From Paenibacillus dendritiformis (lineage in GTDB: Bacteria > Bacillota > Bacilli > Paenibacillales > Paenibacillaceae): DNA of 64,000 nt. Shown in pieces: positions 43,115 to 50,574 of this stretch. Each line of letters starts with the position of its first letter. The first letter of the stretch is position 1. The notes under the pieces are model-generated. The model did no database searches. It had not been told where the DNA came from and saw only the letters and a list, made by a program, of their open reading frames with translations. A program made the translations under genes and the position numbers. The stretch covers positions 3,162,501-3,226,500 of the forward strand of contig NZ_AP025344.1 of the NCBI RefSeq assembly GCF_021654795.1. The letters are read 5' to 3'.

Positions 43115-43142
43115 AGTTTACATAATATATATTATGTTATTA
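43115..43142 (+). other. dif-like site C, upstream of mprF
   Basis: XerD-type arm AGTTTACATAA (43115-43125), centre TATATA, second arm TTATGTTATTA. Reading its complement, the 17 bases from centre through XerD arm are identical to the same part of the B. subtilis dif site as I recall it. The site lies between mprF and the recombinase gene, 32 bases from the latter's stop. Confidence 0.55.
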
Positions 43143-43173
43143 TTTGGACGAGATCGAATCCGGCGCGGAGTAT

Positions 43174-44184
43174 TCATCGCTCTGTTCCTTTTCCGTTATT
43201 TCCATCATGCTCGAATTCCGCTCCCTTCATTCTTATATAAGGAAGCAATCGCTCGACCGCTTCCTGCTTCTGCTTGTCGGAGACATGCGTATAGACCGTT
43301 GTCGTCTGAATGGAGGCATGTCCAAGCATATCCTGCACGGTGCGGATATCCGCGCCGCTTCGGAGCAGCAGGGTCGCGAACGAGTGGCGCAGCTTGTGAC
43401 AGGAGTAGGAACGCCCCCGCCCTGGTGTTATGACGCCCTCTTCCGCTGCCAGTCCTTCGAACGCCTGCTCCGCGATATATTGAATGTTCCGTATGGACAA
43501 CCGGCGGCCTTTTTGCGAGATGAACAGCGCATCCTCGCCCGCTCGCCACGGCGTCAACCGTTCTAACAGGGCGAGTCGGAGCTGCTCCGCGACCGCAGCC
43601 GGAAGCGGAACGGTCCGCCATTTGCGACCTTTTCCGAGCACCTCCAGCGTCTGCCGCTCCGGATGGTAATCCGCCACATTCAGCCGATGCACCTCCCCTA
43701 CCCGGAGGCCGGCATAGGCCATCAGCATTAAAATCGCGAGATTCCGGTTATAATATTTGCCCCTTGCGTGCGTCAGCACCGTCTGCAGCTGCTCCGGCTC
43801 CAAATAGACGGGGGCCCGGTTCATCTCCGTCTTCGACTTCTTCACGCCCAGCGCGGGGTTGACGCTTGTCCATTCCAGCTCGTTCAGCGCCCGGTAGAAG
43901 CTGGTCAGCGCGCAATGCTTGCGGTTCCGGGTCGCATCGCTGACGCCGGAAGCCTTGACTTGCGCGAAAAAGGCCAGCACCTGCATCTTCGTCACTTCCT
44001 CGACGGGCTTGCCGTTCAGCGTGCGCAGGAACTGTCTCACATCGCCTATGTAATTGCGCTGCGTATATTCGGTGTACCCTGCGTTCGCCATCCATAAACG
44101 GAACCCTTCCAGCGGCTCCTCATACAGCGCGTTCAGTTCATGACGGGTCAGATTCATTGCTGATCTATACTCCTTTATCGTCAT
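43174..44184 (-). CDS. XerC/D-like tyrosine recombinase
   Basis: A 336-residue tyrosine recombinase. A SAM-like core-binding domain (about 10-100: RLWMANAGYTEYTQRNYIGD) precedes the catalytic domain. Catalytic residues: Arg in AYAGLRVGEVHRL, Lys in VLGKGRKWRTVPLP, HxxR in SCHKLRHSFATLLLRSGAD, His in LGHASIQTT and nucleophile Tyr in TVYTHVSDKQ. It resembles Xer and integrase-like solo recombinases; it is not obviously the housekeeping XerC or XerD. Two starts are possible: 44184, or ATG 44157 with AAAGGAG about 12 bases upstream. The site-like palindromes on both sides suggest they could be its targets. Confidence 0.85.
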   Translation of the reverse strand: MTIKEYRSAMNLTRHELNALYEEPLEGFRLWMANAGYTEYTQRNYIGDVRQFLRTLNGKPVEEVTKMQVLAFFAQVKASGVSDATRNRKHCALTSFYRALNELEWTSVNPALGVKKSKTEMNRAPVYLEPEQLQTVLTHARGKYYNRNLAILMLMAYAGLRVGEVHRLNVADYHPERQTLEVLGKGRKWRTVPLPAAVAEQLRLALLERLTPWRAGEDALFISQKGRRLSIRNIQYIAEQAFEGLAAEEGVITPGRGRSYSCHKLRHSFATLLLRSGADIRTVQDMLGHASIQTTTVYTHVSDKQKQEAVERLLPYIRMKGAEFEHDGNNGKGTER

Positions 44185-44200
44185 TCCGCAGCCTTCAAAT

Positions 44201-44230
44201 AACTGCGTATAATGATTATTATACGCAGTT
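44201..44230. promoter_or_regulatory. Perfect 30-bp palindrome upstream of recombinase gene
   Basis: Perfect 13-bp arms (AACTGCGTATAAT and its complement) surround GATT. It can also be read as 11-bp arms with an 8-bp centre, the usual shape of a tyrosine-recombinase core site. On the minus strand it also holds a TATAAT with TTGCGC 18 bases upstream, so it may be a promoter-operator of the recombinase gene. Confidence 0.6.
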
Positions 44231-44438
44231 TCTGTTCAGAAGCGCAAACTTCGGCAGGCTAAGACAAAGGATCATGAACTTCCGACGCTCTTTTTTTCCT
44301 TTTTTCTGAAAAACATATAGTTTTGCCGAATTTCAACATTTAACTAAATAGCACTGCCGATGCGCAGGCGAATGTTATCTTTTTCTAATTATTGTGACAC
44401 ACTACTATATAACGCCGGTTACTAACAAGGAGGTCACA

Positions 44439-44975
44439 ATGAAAAAACTTGCGTTTGTATGTATGCTGGCAAGCGCTCTGCTCATCAGCGCATGCGGCTC
44501 CCAAGCGGCATCCGCCGAAGAAAAGGCGCCATCGGCCGCTGTCAACATAATTAACGGCAAAGGCGAGCAAATCGGTACGGCCAAGCTAGTCCAGATTGGA
44601 GACAAGGTGCAGATTACGCTCCAGGCCCACCGTCTGCCTCCAGGGCCCCATGGCTTCCATTTCCATGAGACGGGCCGATGCGAAGGGCCGGATTTCAAGA
44701 CCGCGGGAGCTCATTTCAACCCTACGCACAAGCAGCATGGCTTCAATAACCCGAAAGGATACCACGCCGGCGACCTGCCGAACATCGAGGTCGGCGCGGA
44801 CGGCAAGGTTCAAGTGACGATGTCGACGACGGCTGTTACGCTTGTGCAAGGCAAGCCCAACTCGCTTATCCGTCCCGGCGGCACATCCCTGATCATCCAT
44901 GAGAAAGCGGATGATTATGTTACCGATCCTGCCGGCAATTCAGGCGATCGCATCGCCTGCGGAGCGATTAATTAA
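44439..44975 (+). CDS. Cu/Zn superoxide dismutase-like lipoprotein
   Basis: A 178-residue lipoprotein. The signal peptide ends with the lipobox ALLISAC. The SOD domain keeps the metal ligands: the paired His in GPHGFHFHETG, then AHFNPTHKQHG, YHAGDLPN (bridging His and zinc Asp), SLIIHEKADDY and GDRIACG with its disulfide Cys partner in GRCEGP. Thus, in contrast with degenerate homologues, all ligands seem present, so activity is plausible. It would remove superoxide outside the membrane. AAGGAGGT precedes ATG 44439. It is monocistronic with a strong terminator. Confidence 0.88.
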   Translation: MKKLAFVCMLASALLISACGSQAASAEEKAPSAAVNIINGKGEQIGTAKLVQIGDKVQITLQAHRLPPGPHGFHFHETGRCEGPDFKTAGAHFNPTHKQHGFNNPKGYHAGDLPNIEVGADGKVQVTMSTTAVTLVQGKPNSLIRPGGTSLIIHEKADDYVTDPAGNSGDRIACGAIN

Positions 44976-44999
44976 CGAACCCGCTTATCAGACAGACTA

Positions 45000-45031
45000 C
45001 GAAGGCGCATCCTCAATGATGCGCCTTCGTG
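45000..45031 (+). terminator. Terminator after sodC-like gene
   Basis: ACGAAGGCGCATC and GATGCGCCTTCGT form a perfect 13-bp stem, followed by GCTGCCTTTAT. It probably also serves the convergent gene on the other strand. Confidence 0.8.
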
Positions 45032-45053
45032 CTGCCTTTATATCAGCCGCGGT

Positions 45054-45533
45054 TTAGAGCCTCTGCCTGCAACCTCGCAGATCCACACTGATCCTCACGG
45101 AATCTCTGTTCTTCTTCAGGTGGCATACGACCTTGCCAGCAGTTCTTGCTTCCAGTCGCCGTGCATAGAACTGCCGCCCCTTCGCTTCCGCCTTCATCTC
45201 TCGCAGCACCTTGAGGTACGGCGCGGAGTGGGGCGCGGGGAACCACGGAATTATTTCGGCATAGAGAAGCCGGCAATCGTTCGGACAAAGCCGCGACTTT
45301 ATCGAAAAGGCGAATGGATAAGAAGCAAGCTCCCTCCACAGCTTCTCCCATGAATTGCATGTAATCGGATAATAGGCAAATTCGATCCACCCGTCCCGCG
45401 TCAAGGTTGTCTCCCCGTCATAGAACACGAATGCATCTCCGGGTTGAACAAGACCGGAATACACTTTCGCCCATTCTTTTTGCCGCGGCTGCTCCGGGCG
45501 AACGGCATGCCGCATGTTTGCGAATCCTCTCAT
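45054..45533 (-). CDS. Hypothetical protein, 159 residues
   Basis: A soluble protein of unknown family. Visible features are PGDAFVFYDGETTLTRDGWIE followed later by WEKLWRELASYPFAFSIKSR, and a basic C-terminus (KGRQFYARRLEARTAGKVV). There is no signal peptide or membrane segment. GGAGGGGATGTCA precedes the ATG at 45533. It is convergent with the sodC-like gene, and its composition is normal for the region. Confidence 0.65.
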   Translation of the reverse strand: MRGFANMRHAVRPEQPRQKEWAKVYSGLVQPGDAFVFYDGETTLTRDGWIEFAYYPITCNSWEKLWRELASYPFAFSIKSRLCPNDCRLLYAEIIPWFPAPHSAPYLKVLREMKAEAKGRQFYARRLEARTAGKVVCHLKKNRDSVRISVDLRGCRQRL

Positions 45534-45861
45534 TGACATCCCCTCCGTATGTCGAATCCTATTCCAGTAATATCCCCTACCTACAGTGATAACAATTCAA
45601 CGAACGCAAGCGGGACATTGATGAACCATCATTCCGGCTCACGATAATTCGGGCTGCCGTTCGGCGCTGCTCTCATCTTTAGAAATCATTCAGAATTTCT
45701 TCAGAGGGATCTTAATTCCGTAGGATACGATAAGAGCATCACAAAGAGGCGGCAGAGTGCGGCCGGGCTCGCTTTCCTCTCCTTCAACAGGGATTGCTTG
45801 GATGAACCGCGCTGGTTCGGGGAACCTTAGGATACATCATACAGGTTAGGAAGGGATTGTT
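45534..45861. other. Promoter region of PAP2 operon
   Basis: About 330 bases without a gene. It includes the direct repeats annotated at 45689-45716 and a leader of about 120 bases. GGAAGGGA at about 45849 is the PAP2 ribosome binding site. Confidence 0.5.
45689..45716 (+). promoter_or_regulatory. Direct repeats suggesting an OmpR-type regulator site
   Basis: TTCAGA at 45689 and 45700 are 11 bases apart, and CTTAAT at 45711 continues the 11-base period. A -10-like TACGAT lies at about 45726, so the repeats replace the -35 region, as for activated promoters of OmpR-type regulators. The regulator is not known. Confidence 0.45.
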
Positions 45862-46512
45862 ATGATACTGAAGTCGTCTTGGGTCCGATACAAGCCATTG
45901 CTCTGGATGCTGGCCATCCCCGTGTTGAACATTTTCTATGGAATACAGAACCGGCCCGGGCCTCGCACGTACTCGCTGTCTATCGGCTGGGATGACCGCA
46001 TTCCTTTCGTGCCGGCATTCATCATTCCCTATATCAGCTGGTATCCCTTTATCGTGCTGACGCTATTTTTCCTGTTCCGCCGACGGCCCTCGGTCTATTA
46101 TCGAACGCTGCTGGCGCTCTGTCTTGGCCTTGTCCTTTGCTATTTAACCTACTATTTCTTCCAGACCGTGGTAGCGCGTCCGGCCATTGAAGGCACAGGA
46201 TTGCTCGATACGATGGTCAAAATCATCTATTGGACGGATAGGCCATACAACTGCTTCCCCAGCATCCATGTCCTGACGAGCTGTCTTATGTACCGAAGCT
46301 CATTTGTGTTCCGGCCGAGGACGCGTTATTTTGTCCGCTTCACCGCCGTGGTCATTATTTTGTCCACGCTTTTTGTGAAGCAGCATGTGATCGCCGATCT
46401 GTTCGCCGGCTGGTTCGTCGCCGTTTTCACCTACTGGATGGCGGGGATCATCCTCGCTTCGGCGGCGAATTACCGGGAATTACTCAAAAAAAGGAGACAA
46501 GAGCAATCATGA
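45862..46512 (+). CDS. PAP2 family phosphatase, membrane
   Basis: A 216-residue integral membrane protein. The acid phosphatase signature is partly visible: CFPSIHVLTSCLMYR (the PSxH motif, near residue 130) and VKQHVIADLFAGW (KxxHxxxD). It probably dephosphorylates lipid phosphates such as phosphatidic acid or undecaprenyl pyrophosphate, or moves phosphatidylinositol groups as in inositol phosphorylceramide-like synthases. Its stop overlaps the start of the broken methyltransferase gene by four bases, so they formed an operon. The upstream direct repeats suggest control by a two-component system. Confidence 0.8.
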   Translation: MILKSSWVRYKPLLWMLAIPVLNIFYGIQNRPGPRTYSLSIGWDDRIPFVPAFIIPYISWYPFIVLTLFFLFRRRPSVYYRTLLALCLGLVLCYLTYYFFQTVVARPAIEGTGLLDTMVKIIYWTDRPYNCFPSIHVLTSCLMYRSSFVFRPRTRYFVRFTAVVIILSTLFVKQHVIADLFAGWFVAVFTYWMAGIILASAANYRELLKKRRQEQS

Positions 46513-46922
46513 TACACGAAAAACAGTTATTTTTGCAAAAATTCATTCATCAGCCAAAACAAATCGGCAGCATTATTCCTAGCTCAATGCTGCTCGCCCG
46601 CACCATGACCGATGCCGTTCCGTGGGACCAGGTGCGGTCTGCGGCGGAGTTGGGGGCCGGGACGGGCGCCATTACGGATCGTATCCAGCAGGTTGCGGCT
46701 CCTTCGGCGAAAGTGTTTTTATTCGAGCGCGATCAGATTCTTGGCCAGATCGAAGCCTCGCTTGCGCCAGGAGGATGGTTCATCGCCTTTCAATATTCGC
46801 TTCAGATGAAAAAGCAGCTATCTTCGCGCTGCTGCTGGATTGGATCGGGCAATTCGGCTATGCCGCCTTGTTCTTCGCCCTATGGCTCGGCATCGTCGGG
46901 ATGCCGGTTCCCGACGAAGTAA
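46509..46922 (+). pseudogene. Decayed phospholipid N-methyltransferase-like gene
   Basis: The frame starts FLQKFIHQPKQIGSIIPSS then SAAELGAGTGAITDRI, the SAM motif I of a PmtA/KsgA-like methyltransferase. After FLFERD about 65 residues are missing, and the text resumes with the family C-terminal part ILGQIEASLAPGGWFIAFQY then SLQMKKQLS. Then it runs out of frame into the DedA-type gene. The intact fold is lost, so the enzyme is dead. The deletions are inferred from family structure. Confidence 0.7.
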
Positions 46923-47428
46923 TCGTCATGACGGGCGGAGCCGTCTCGGGAATGAATATTTTGCTCCCGCTGCCGGCCTTCGTCCTGACCTATCTCGGCG
47001 TCGTGTCCGGCTTGTCGGTGGGGTTCATGATCGGGAGAGGCATCGGCGTCCCGATTCTGGATCGGCTCCGGCGCAGAAGCCGGATGGATCGTTATCTTGA
47101 GGCATCCGAAAGCTTGATTCGGAAATACGGCAGCCTCGCGATCTGCCTCAGTTATTTTCTGCCCGTCGTCCGGCATGTCGTCCCGTACCTGGCCGGCGTG
47201 AACAAGATGACATTCAGGCGTTACGCCCTGTATGCCTATTCGGCCGGCTTCGTATGGACCTTGCTGTTCTTCAGCATGGGGCGGGCATTGGGGAGCCGGG
47301 TGGAAGCCGTCGGAGAACTGCTGTACCGGTACGGCCTCTATGCCGCGGCCTTGATCATCATTGCAGGGGGGGCGTATAGGGTGATAAGGCATGCCCGGAA
47401 CAAAAGGTTAAGTGAGCCGGGCGGTTAA
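46775..47428 (+). CDS. DedA family protein with a damaged 5' end
   Basis: A DedA/VTT membrane protein: LLLDWIGQFGYAALFFALWL then GIVGMPVPDEVIVMTGGAVSG, later LSYFLPVVRHVVPYLAGVNK and a C-terminal basic tail. Family N-termini would begin at about 46820, where the codon is ATC, not ATG, directly at the junction with the methyltransferase remnant. The nearest in-frame ATG (46775) lies inside that remnant and abuts an AGGAGG with no spacing. Translation may therefore be poor. DedA proteins are lipid flippases. Confidence 0.6.
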   Translation: MVHRLSIFASDEKAAIFALLLDWIGQFGYAALFFALWLGIVGMPVPDEVIVMTGGAVSGMNILLPLPAFVLTYLGVVSGLSVGFMIGRGIGVPILDRLRRRSRMDRYLEASESLIRKYGSLAICLSYFLPVVRHVVPYLAGVNKMTFRRYALYAYSAGFVWTLLFFSMGRALGSRVEAVGELLYRYGLYAAALIIIAGGAYRVIRHARNKRLSEPGG

Positions 47429-47501
47429 TGTCTAATGAGAGGAGCCGCCGGAGAGGGCTTTCGGACTGCACTGAATAGCGCGTCTCGGCTGGCGGCTGTA
47501 A

Positions 47502-47959
47502 TCAGAGGCCAAGGGACCGATTGAGGGACTGGTTGATGGCCTTGTCGAAATGCTCCATCGTCTCCATGCTGCGGCGGCAATAGCGGCTTGTCCGTACGTT
47601 TGCGCCATGATAACGGATGACGGATGCGGTTTTGCGAACAAGGCAAAAGTGAATCTGTTCCCGCAAACGAACCGAATCATTCGGTTTGGGCGTTCCCTTC
47701 ATATCCTCGGCGGAAGTTTTCCAACCGGGTGACCGTCTCCTCTACGCTCGCATTGTCCGAAGCCGTCGACACAAGCGCCGCGGCCGCATCGAAGTGGCGG
47801 TCGCCCAGCCGCGCCTCGCCGAAATCGATGATATAGATTCGTCCCTTTCGCCGAAGCAGGTTCCACGCCCCCAGATCGCCATGGATATAACCGGTAGCGA
47901 AGACAGCACTCCACCGAGTCCTCCAGCAGCCGTATGATAGCCTCCCCGGAATCGAACAC
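47502..47959 (-). pseudogene. Frameshifted aminoglycoside phosphotransferase-like gene
   Basis: The middle frame reads GYIHGDLGAWNLLRRKGRIY then IIDFGEARLGDRHFDAAAAL, the Brenner motif HGDLGAWN and the DFG-like IIDFGEA of APH/choline kinases. It ends at a stop about 47692, while the next frame carries a typical tail (LREQIHFCLVRKTASVIRYH, then SMETMEHFDKAI). Upstream of GYIHGDL another frame has GEAIIRLLEDSVECCLR. At least two frameshifts and the loss of the N-lobe make it a pseudogene. Confidence 0.75.
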
Positions 47960-48364
47960 CAGCCTAAAACGTGTGAGTGCCGGTGAGCATGGAGAAAGCT
48001 ACAAGGATTTGTTGTACGTCCGGAGGAAATTCATAAGGACAATCTTTGAAACGCGATATCCGCAGTGGTGAACGCGATTTTCCGTGTGACGAAAGGGCGA
48101 ATTAGGCGATCTGTTGACAAAGAACGGAACGTATGGGTACCGTAAAATGGAAAATCAGTTCGAGCATCCGTACCGTGAAGCAGGTTTATGCATTTTATTT
48201 TCATGCGAGAATCAACGAAAGGTGATCAAGCTGACTCCGGGGGAATACCGGCGCCAGCTTGTATACTAGGGGCTTTTTCAATGTCGTAAAAATGGGAGGA
48301 GATCATTCTTTTTGGCATTCTTCTGTTTGTTATTTAATATTATACTTCCCTTATTAACTCTCTA
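47960..48364. other. Accessory junction region with IS3-type remnant
   Basis: No intact gene. The right half carries the transposase remnant at 48160-48285. Composition turns AT-rich from about 48300 on. Confidence 0.5.
48160..48285 (+). mobile_element. Remnant of an IS3-family transposase C-terminus
   Basis: VYAFYFHARINER in one frame and, after a shift, IKLTPGEYRRQLVY followed by a stop match the end of IS3-type OrfB (FYNHxRIxxKL-TPxEYR). The stop is followed by AGGGGCTTTTTC, as seen after many such genes. Only about 40 codons survive. Confidence 0.55.
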
Positions 48365-49045
48365 TCATGCCAAAGGTTTTCTATCGGGAACCTCTGACAC
48401 AAACTTTATCCCGCCTATCTTTAACTCAGCTCCAGGATAACCCGGATATGTTACCGCTCGAATCCTTTTTTTAATCTCATCGAGCTCCATATCCATATTA
48501 ATTTCACATAGTTCTAGTAATTCCTTTCGAGTAAATGGCCTGCGGCTCCAATTTATATCTGCTATTGGAAGTGGTCTCTCTTCCGCTATCATCGAAATGG
48601 TTCGATGAAATAATGATAACATTGTCACCATTGTCCTCAATTTTAAAGATTCAACTGTCTCATTCTCATTTAATTTAAAAGTTTCTTCAAAGATTATTTT
48701 CCCTGTATCGACTTTCTTACCCATATGATGACAAACGCATCCGTAAATTCTCGATTCTTCGTAAAGAGCAAAATTATAACAACCATAACCAGGATAATTT
48801 CGAGTGCCTGGATGGAAATTTATGGCGATTTCACTTTTCTCTAATATATCTTCAGGTATAATCCAGGGCGACAGAAAAGAAATTATAATATTATGATGAT
48901 TAGTCCTTAAATCAATCGGGAAGTCATCACCAAAATTACCACGAAAAACTGTTAAAGATTCTCCAAAGAAACATTTCGCTAAATCAATTGCGTGAGAACT
49001 CCAAATATTCTCTTTGCATAATAAAACCACACTCTTAGATATCAT
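48365..49045 (-). CDS. Formyltransferase-like protein (AT-rich)
   Basis: A 226-residue protein with the N10-formyltetrahydrofolate-dependent formyltransferase fold. The catalytic triad appears as Asn and His in EIAINFHPGTRNYPGYG and Asp in KKVDTGKIIFEE; a C-terminal extension has PFTRKELLELC. It resembles sugar-nucleotide N-formyltransferases more than Fmt. Base composition is far more AT-rich than the neighbours, codon use is unlike theirs, and an IS remnant lies next to it, which suggests transfer. It may formylate an amino sugar of a surface glycan; the partner genes are absent. Confidence 0.75.
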   Translation of the reverse strand: MISKSVVLLCKENIWSSHAIDLAKCFFGESLTVFRGNFGDDFPIDLRTNHHNIIISFLSPWIIPEDILEKSEIAINFHPGTRNYPGYGCYNFALYEESRIYGCVCHHMGKKVDTGKIIFEETFKLNENETVESLKLRTMVTMLSLFHRTISMIAEERPLPIADINWSRRPFTRKELLELCEINMDMELDEIKKRIRAVTYPGYPGAELKIGGIKFVSEVPDRKPLA

Positions 49046-49449
49046 TTTTCTTATTCTCCCTATAACATTTATCGTTAATTACTTTTTTTAAACATTTAGG
49101 CCATCTTCATATGTTCTATGTTTCATTTGGTTGTTAGGATGTATTGATTATCCATTAGAAAATCTAAAATATCAAGGATTCGTTCAACTTTTTGATCCAT
49201 TCGAAAGCAACTCTTCGTTTATTATCTCTATTACAGGAAATGTGCTCATATTAAAGAATACTCCAAAACTATAAAAAAAATTGAAAGCGTTAATCCTCAG
49301 ATTAATGAGGCTCTACCTAAAATGTAGCATGAACTTGTAGATAATCACAATATAACGTACTGGAGTTTTCTTTGCTTAACATAGCATAAAATTCTATCAA
49401 GCTGGTCTAAAAAAATTTTATTTCGGTACTTCCTCCTGCTTAGCTAGTT
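49046..49449. other. AT-rich region with no recognised gene
   Basis: About 400 bases of AT-rich DNA downstream of the island. A short CCTCA-N6-TGAGG hairpin lies at about 49298. No open frame is convincing. It likely belongs to the same acquired segment as the formyltransferase gene. Confidence 0.5.
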
Positions 49450-49800
49450 TTGGCCTCTCTTGGCGGCGCTGTAAAGCGCGGCTGCTGTATCGTCACCTAT
49501 GCTGGCATTCTGGACTCTCCTGTGCCGCTGCCGCGGTCGCCGGACCGATCGCCGAACGCGCGCCCATGACGATTTCACCGCGCATATGATCGGCCGTTTG
49601 CTGCTGGGCATGCTCTTGCCGGGTAATCTGTTCACCGTGTCCATCATTTATATCGATCCGATGCGCTACCGGACAAGCTTCATGTACCGTGCGATCGTGC
49701 AGGTGACCGAGATGTGCGCGAGCATGCCGTCTTGTCCAAATATACCTGCCCGTCCGCCACTTCGGGAGCGATCTCGAGCGCCAGAGCCGCCGGGCAATTT
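49450..49800 (+). pseudogene. Decayed partial copy of ctaG
   Basis: The sequence parallels the intact ctaG at about 50640-51220. Shared blocks are GCGGTCGCCGGACCGATCGC, CGCATATGATCGGCC with TTGCTGCTGGGCATGCT, then CACCGTGTCCATCAT and ACCGGACAAGCTTC. About 240 bases between these blocks are missing, and many substitutions and frameshifts are present. It is an old duplicate rather than a recent one. Confidence 0.85.
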
Positions 49801-50079
49801 CATATTCGGTTCGTCCCTGCTCCGGATCTCTTAACCGGCGCAATATCATATCGGCCCGTATCCATCGTGACGAGCTTGGCATCCGAGGCCGTACCTTGCG
49901 CTAACGGCTCGCCCCCCGTCTAATCCCCCAGCGCATAGCGGCCGGCAATCCGTCCGATCCGGGAATCCATACTCATAGGGAATGCCCGCCTCCTGATAGG
50001 GAATGCGCCGCTTCGGTTATACCGGCAGCAAAATGGAAATAGTGAAGACAAGATCATGCAAAATAATAAAGGAGACAAT
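49801..50079. other. Region between ctaG remnant and DUF2243 gene
   Basis: The minus strand holds a short frame SMDSRIGRIAGRYALGD with a stop, followed by EPLAQGTASDAKLVTMDTGR, which looks like a broken protein of unknown kind. No intact gene is supported. The ribosome binding site of the next gene (AAAGGAGACAAT) is at about 50068. Confidence 0.4.
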
Positions 50080-50559
50080 ATGGAAGCGGAACAAATCAGA
50101 TCGGATTCATCCCAACCTATCTCCTCTGCTCCGCGACGAAATGTCTGGACAGGCATCCTGTTCGGTCTCGGGCTGGTCGGTTTTTTGGATGAAACGATCT
50201 TTCACCAATTATTGCATTGGCACCATTTCTATGACAAGTCCACGACCGACATCGGGTTAGTGTCGGATGGCCTGTTCCATGCCTTCAGTTGGTTCGCTAC
50301 GATCGGGAGCTCGTTCATGATGGCCGCTCTGCACCGGCAAAAAGCTTGGAACGCAGGCCTGTGGTGGGGCGGCGTGCTGCTGGGCGGAGGCGCATTCCAG
50401 CTATACGACGGAATCATCCAACACAAGCTGATGCGTCTTCACCAGATCCGGTACGTAGACAATGTGTACATCTACGATTGGATCTGGAATATCATCGCGG
50501 CAGCCATGATTATCGCCGGCATCCTTCTCCTTAAGCGAGCGCGCCGGACATCGGAATAG
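50080..50559 (+). CDS. DUF2243 family membrane protein
   Basis: A 159-residue protein with four membrane helices: GILFGLGLVGFLDETIFHQL, GLFHAFSWFATIGSSFMMAA, GLWWGGVLLGGGAFQLYDGI and IWNIIAAAMIIAGILLL. Conserved His/Asp-rich loops (LLHWHHFYDKST and IIQHKLMRLHQIRY) match DUF2243, often found beside ctaG. A metal or heme role is possible but unproved. ATG 50080 follows AAAGGAGACAAT. Confidence 0.8.
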   Translation: MEAEQIRSDSSQPISSAPRRNVWTGILFGLGLVGFLDETIFHQLLHWHHFYDKSTTDIGLVSDGLFHAFSWFATIGSSFMMAALHRQKAWNAGLWWGGVLLGGGAFQLYDGIIQHKLMRLHQIRYVDNVYIYDWIWNIIAAAMIIAGILLLKRARRTSE

Positions 50560-50574
50560 GAAGGATGGTCTCGA

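Noticed and set aside
43174..44184. Prophage integrase
   Set aside because: No phage structural, lysis or replication genes lie within reach and there is no tRNA attachment site.
44201..44230. Fur or PerR box
   Set aside because: The central TATAATGATTATTATA looks similar, but the 13-bp arms extend far beyond a Fur-type box and the spacing is wrong for the 7-1-7 PerR box.
46622..46774. Longer N-terminus for the DedA-type protein
   Set aside because: The extension is an out-of-frame reading of the methyltransferase remnant and has no resemblance to DedA N-termini.
48365..49045. Methionyl-tRNA formyltransferase (Fmt)
   Set aside because: It is too short, lacks the Fmt C-terminal tRNA-binding domain, and has an unrelated AT-rich setting.
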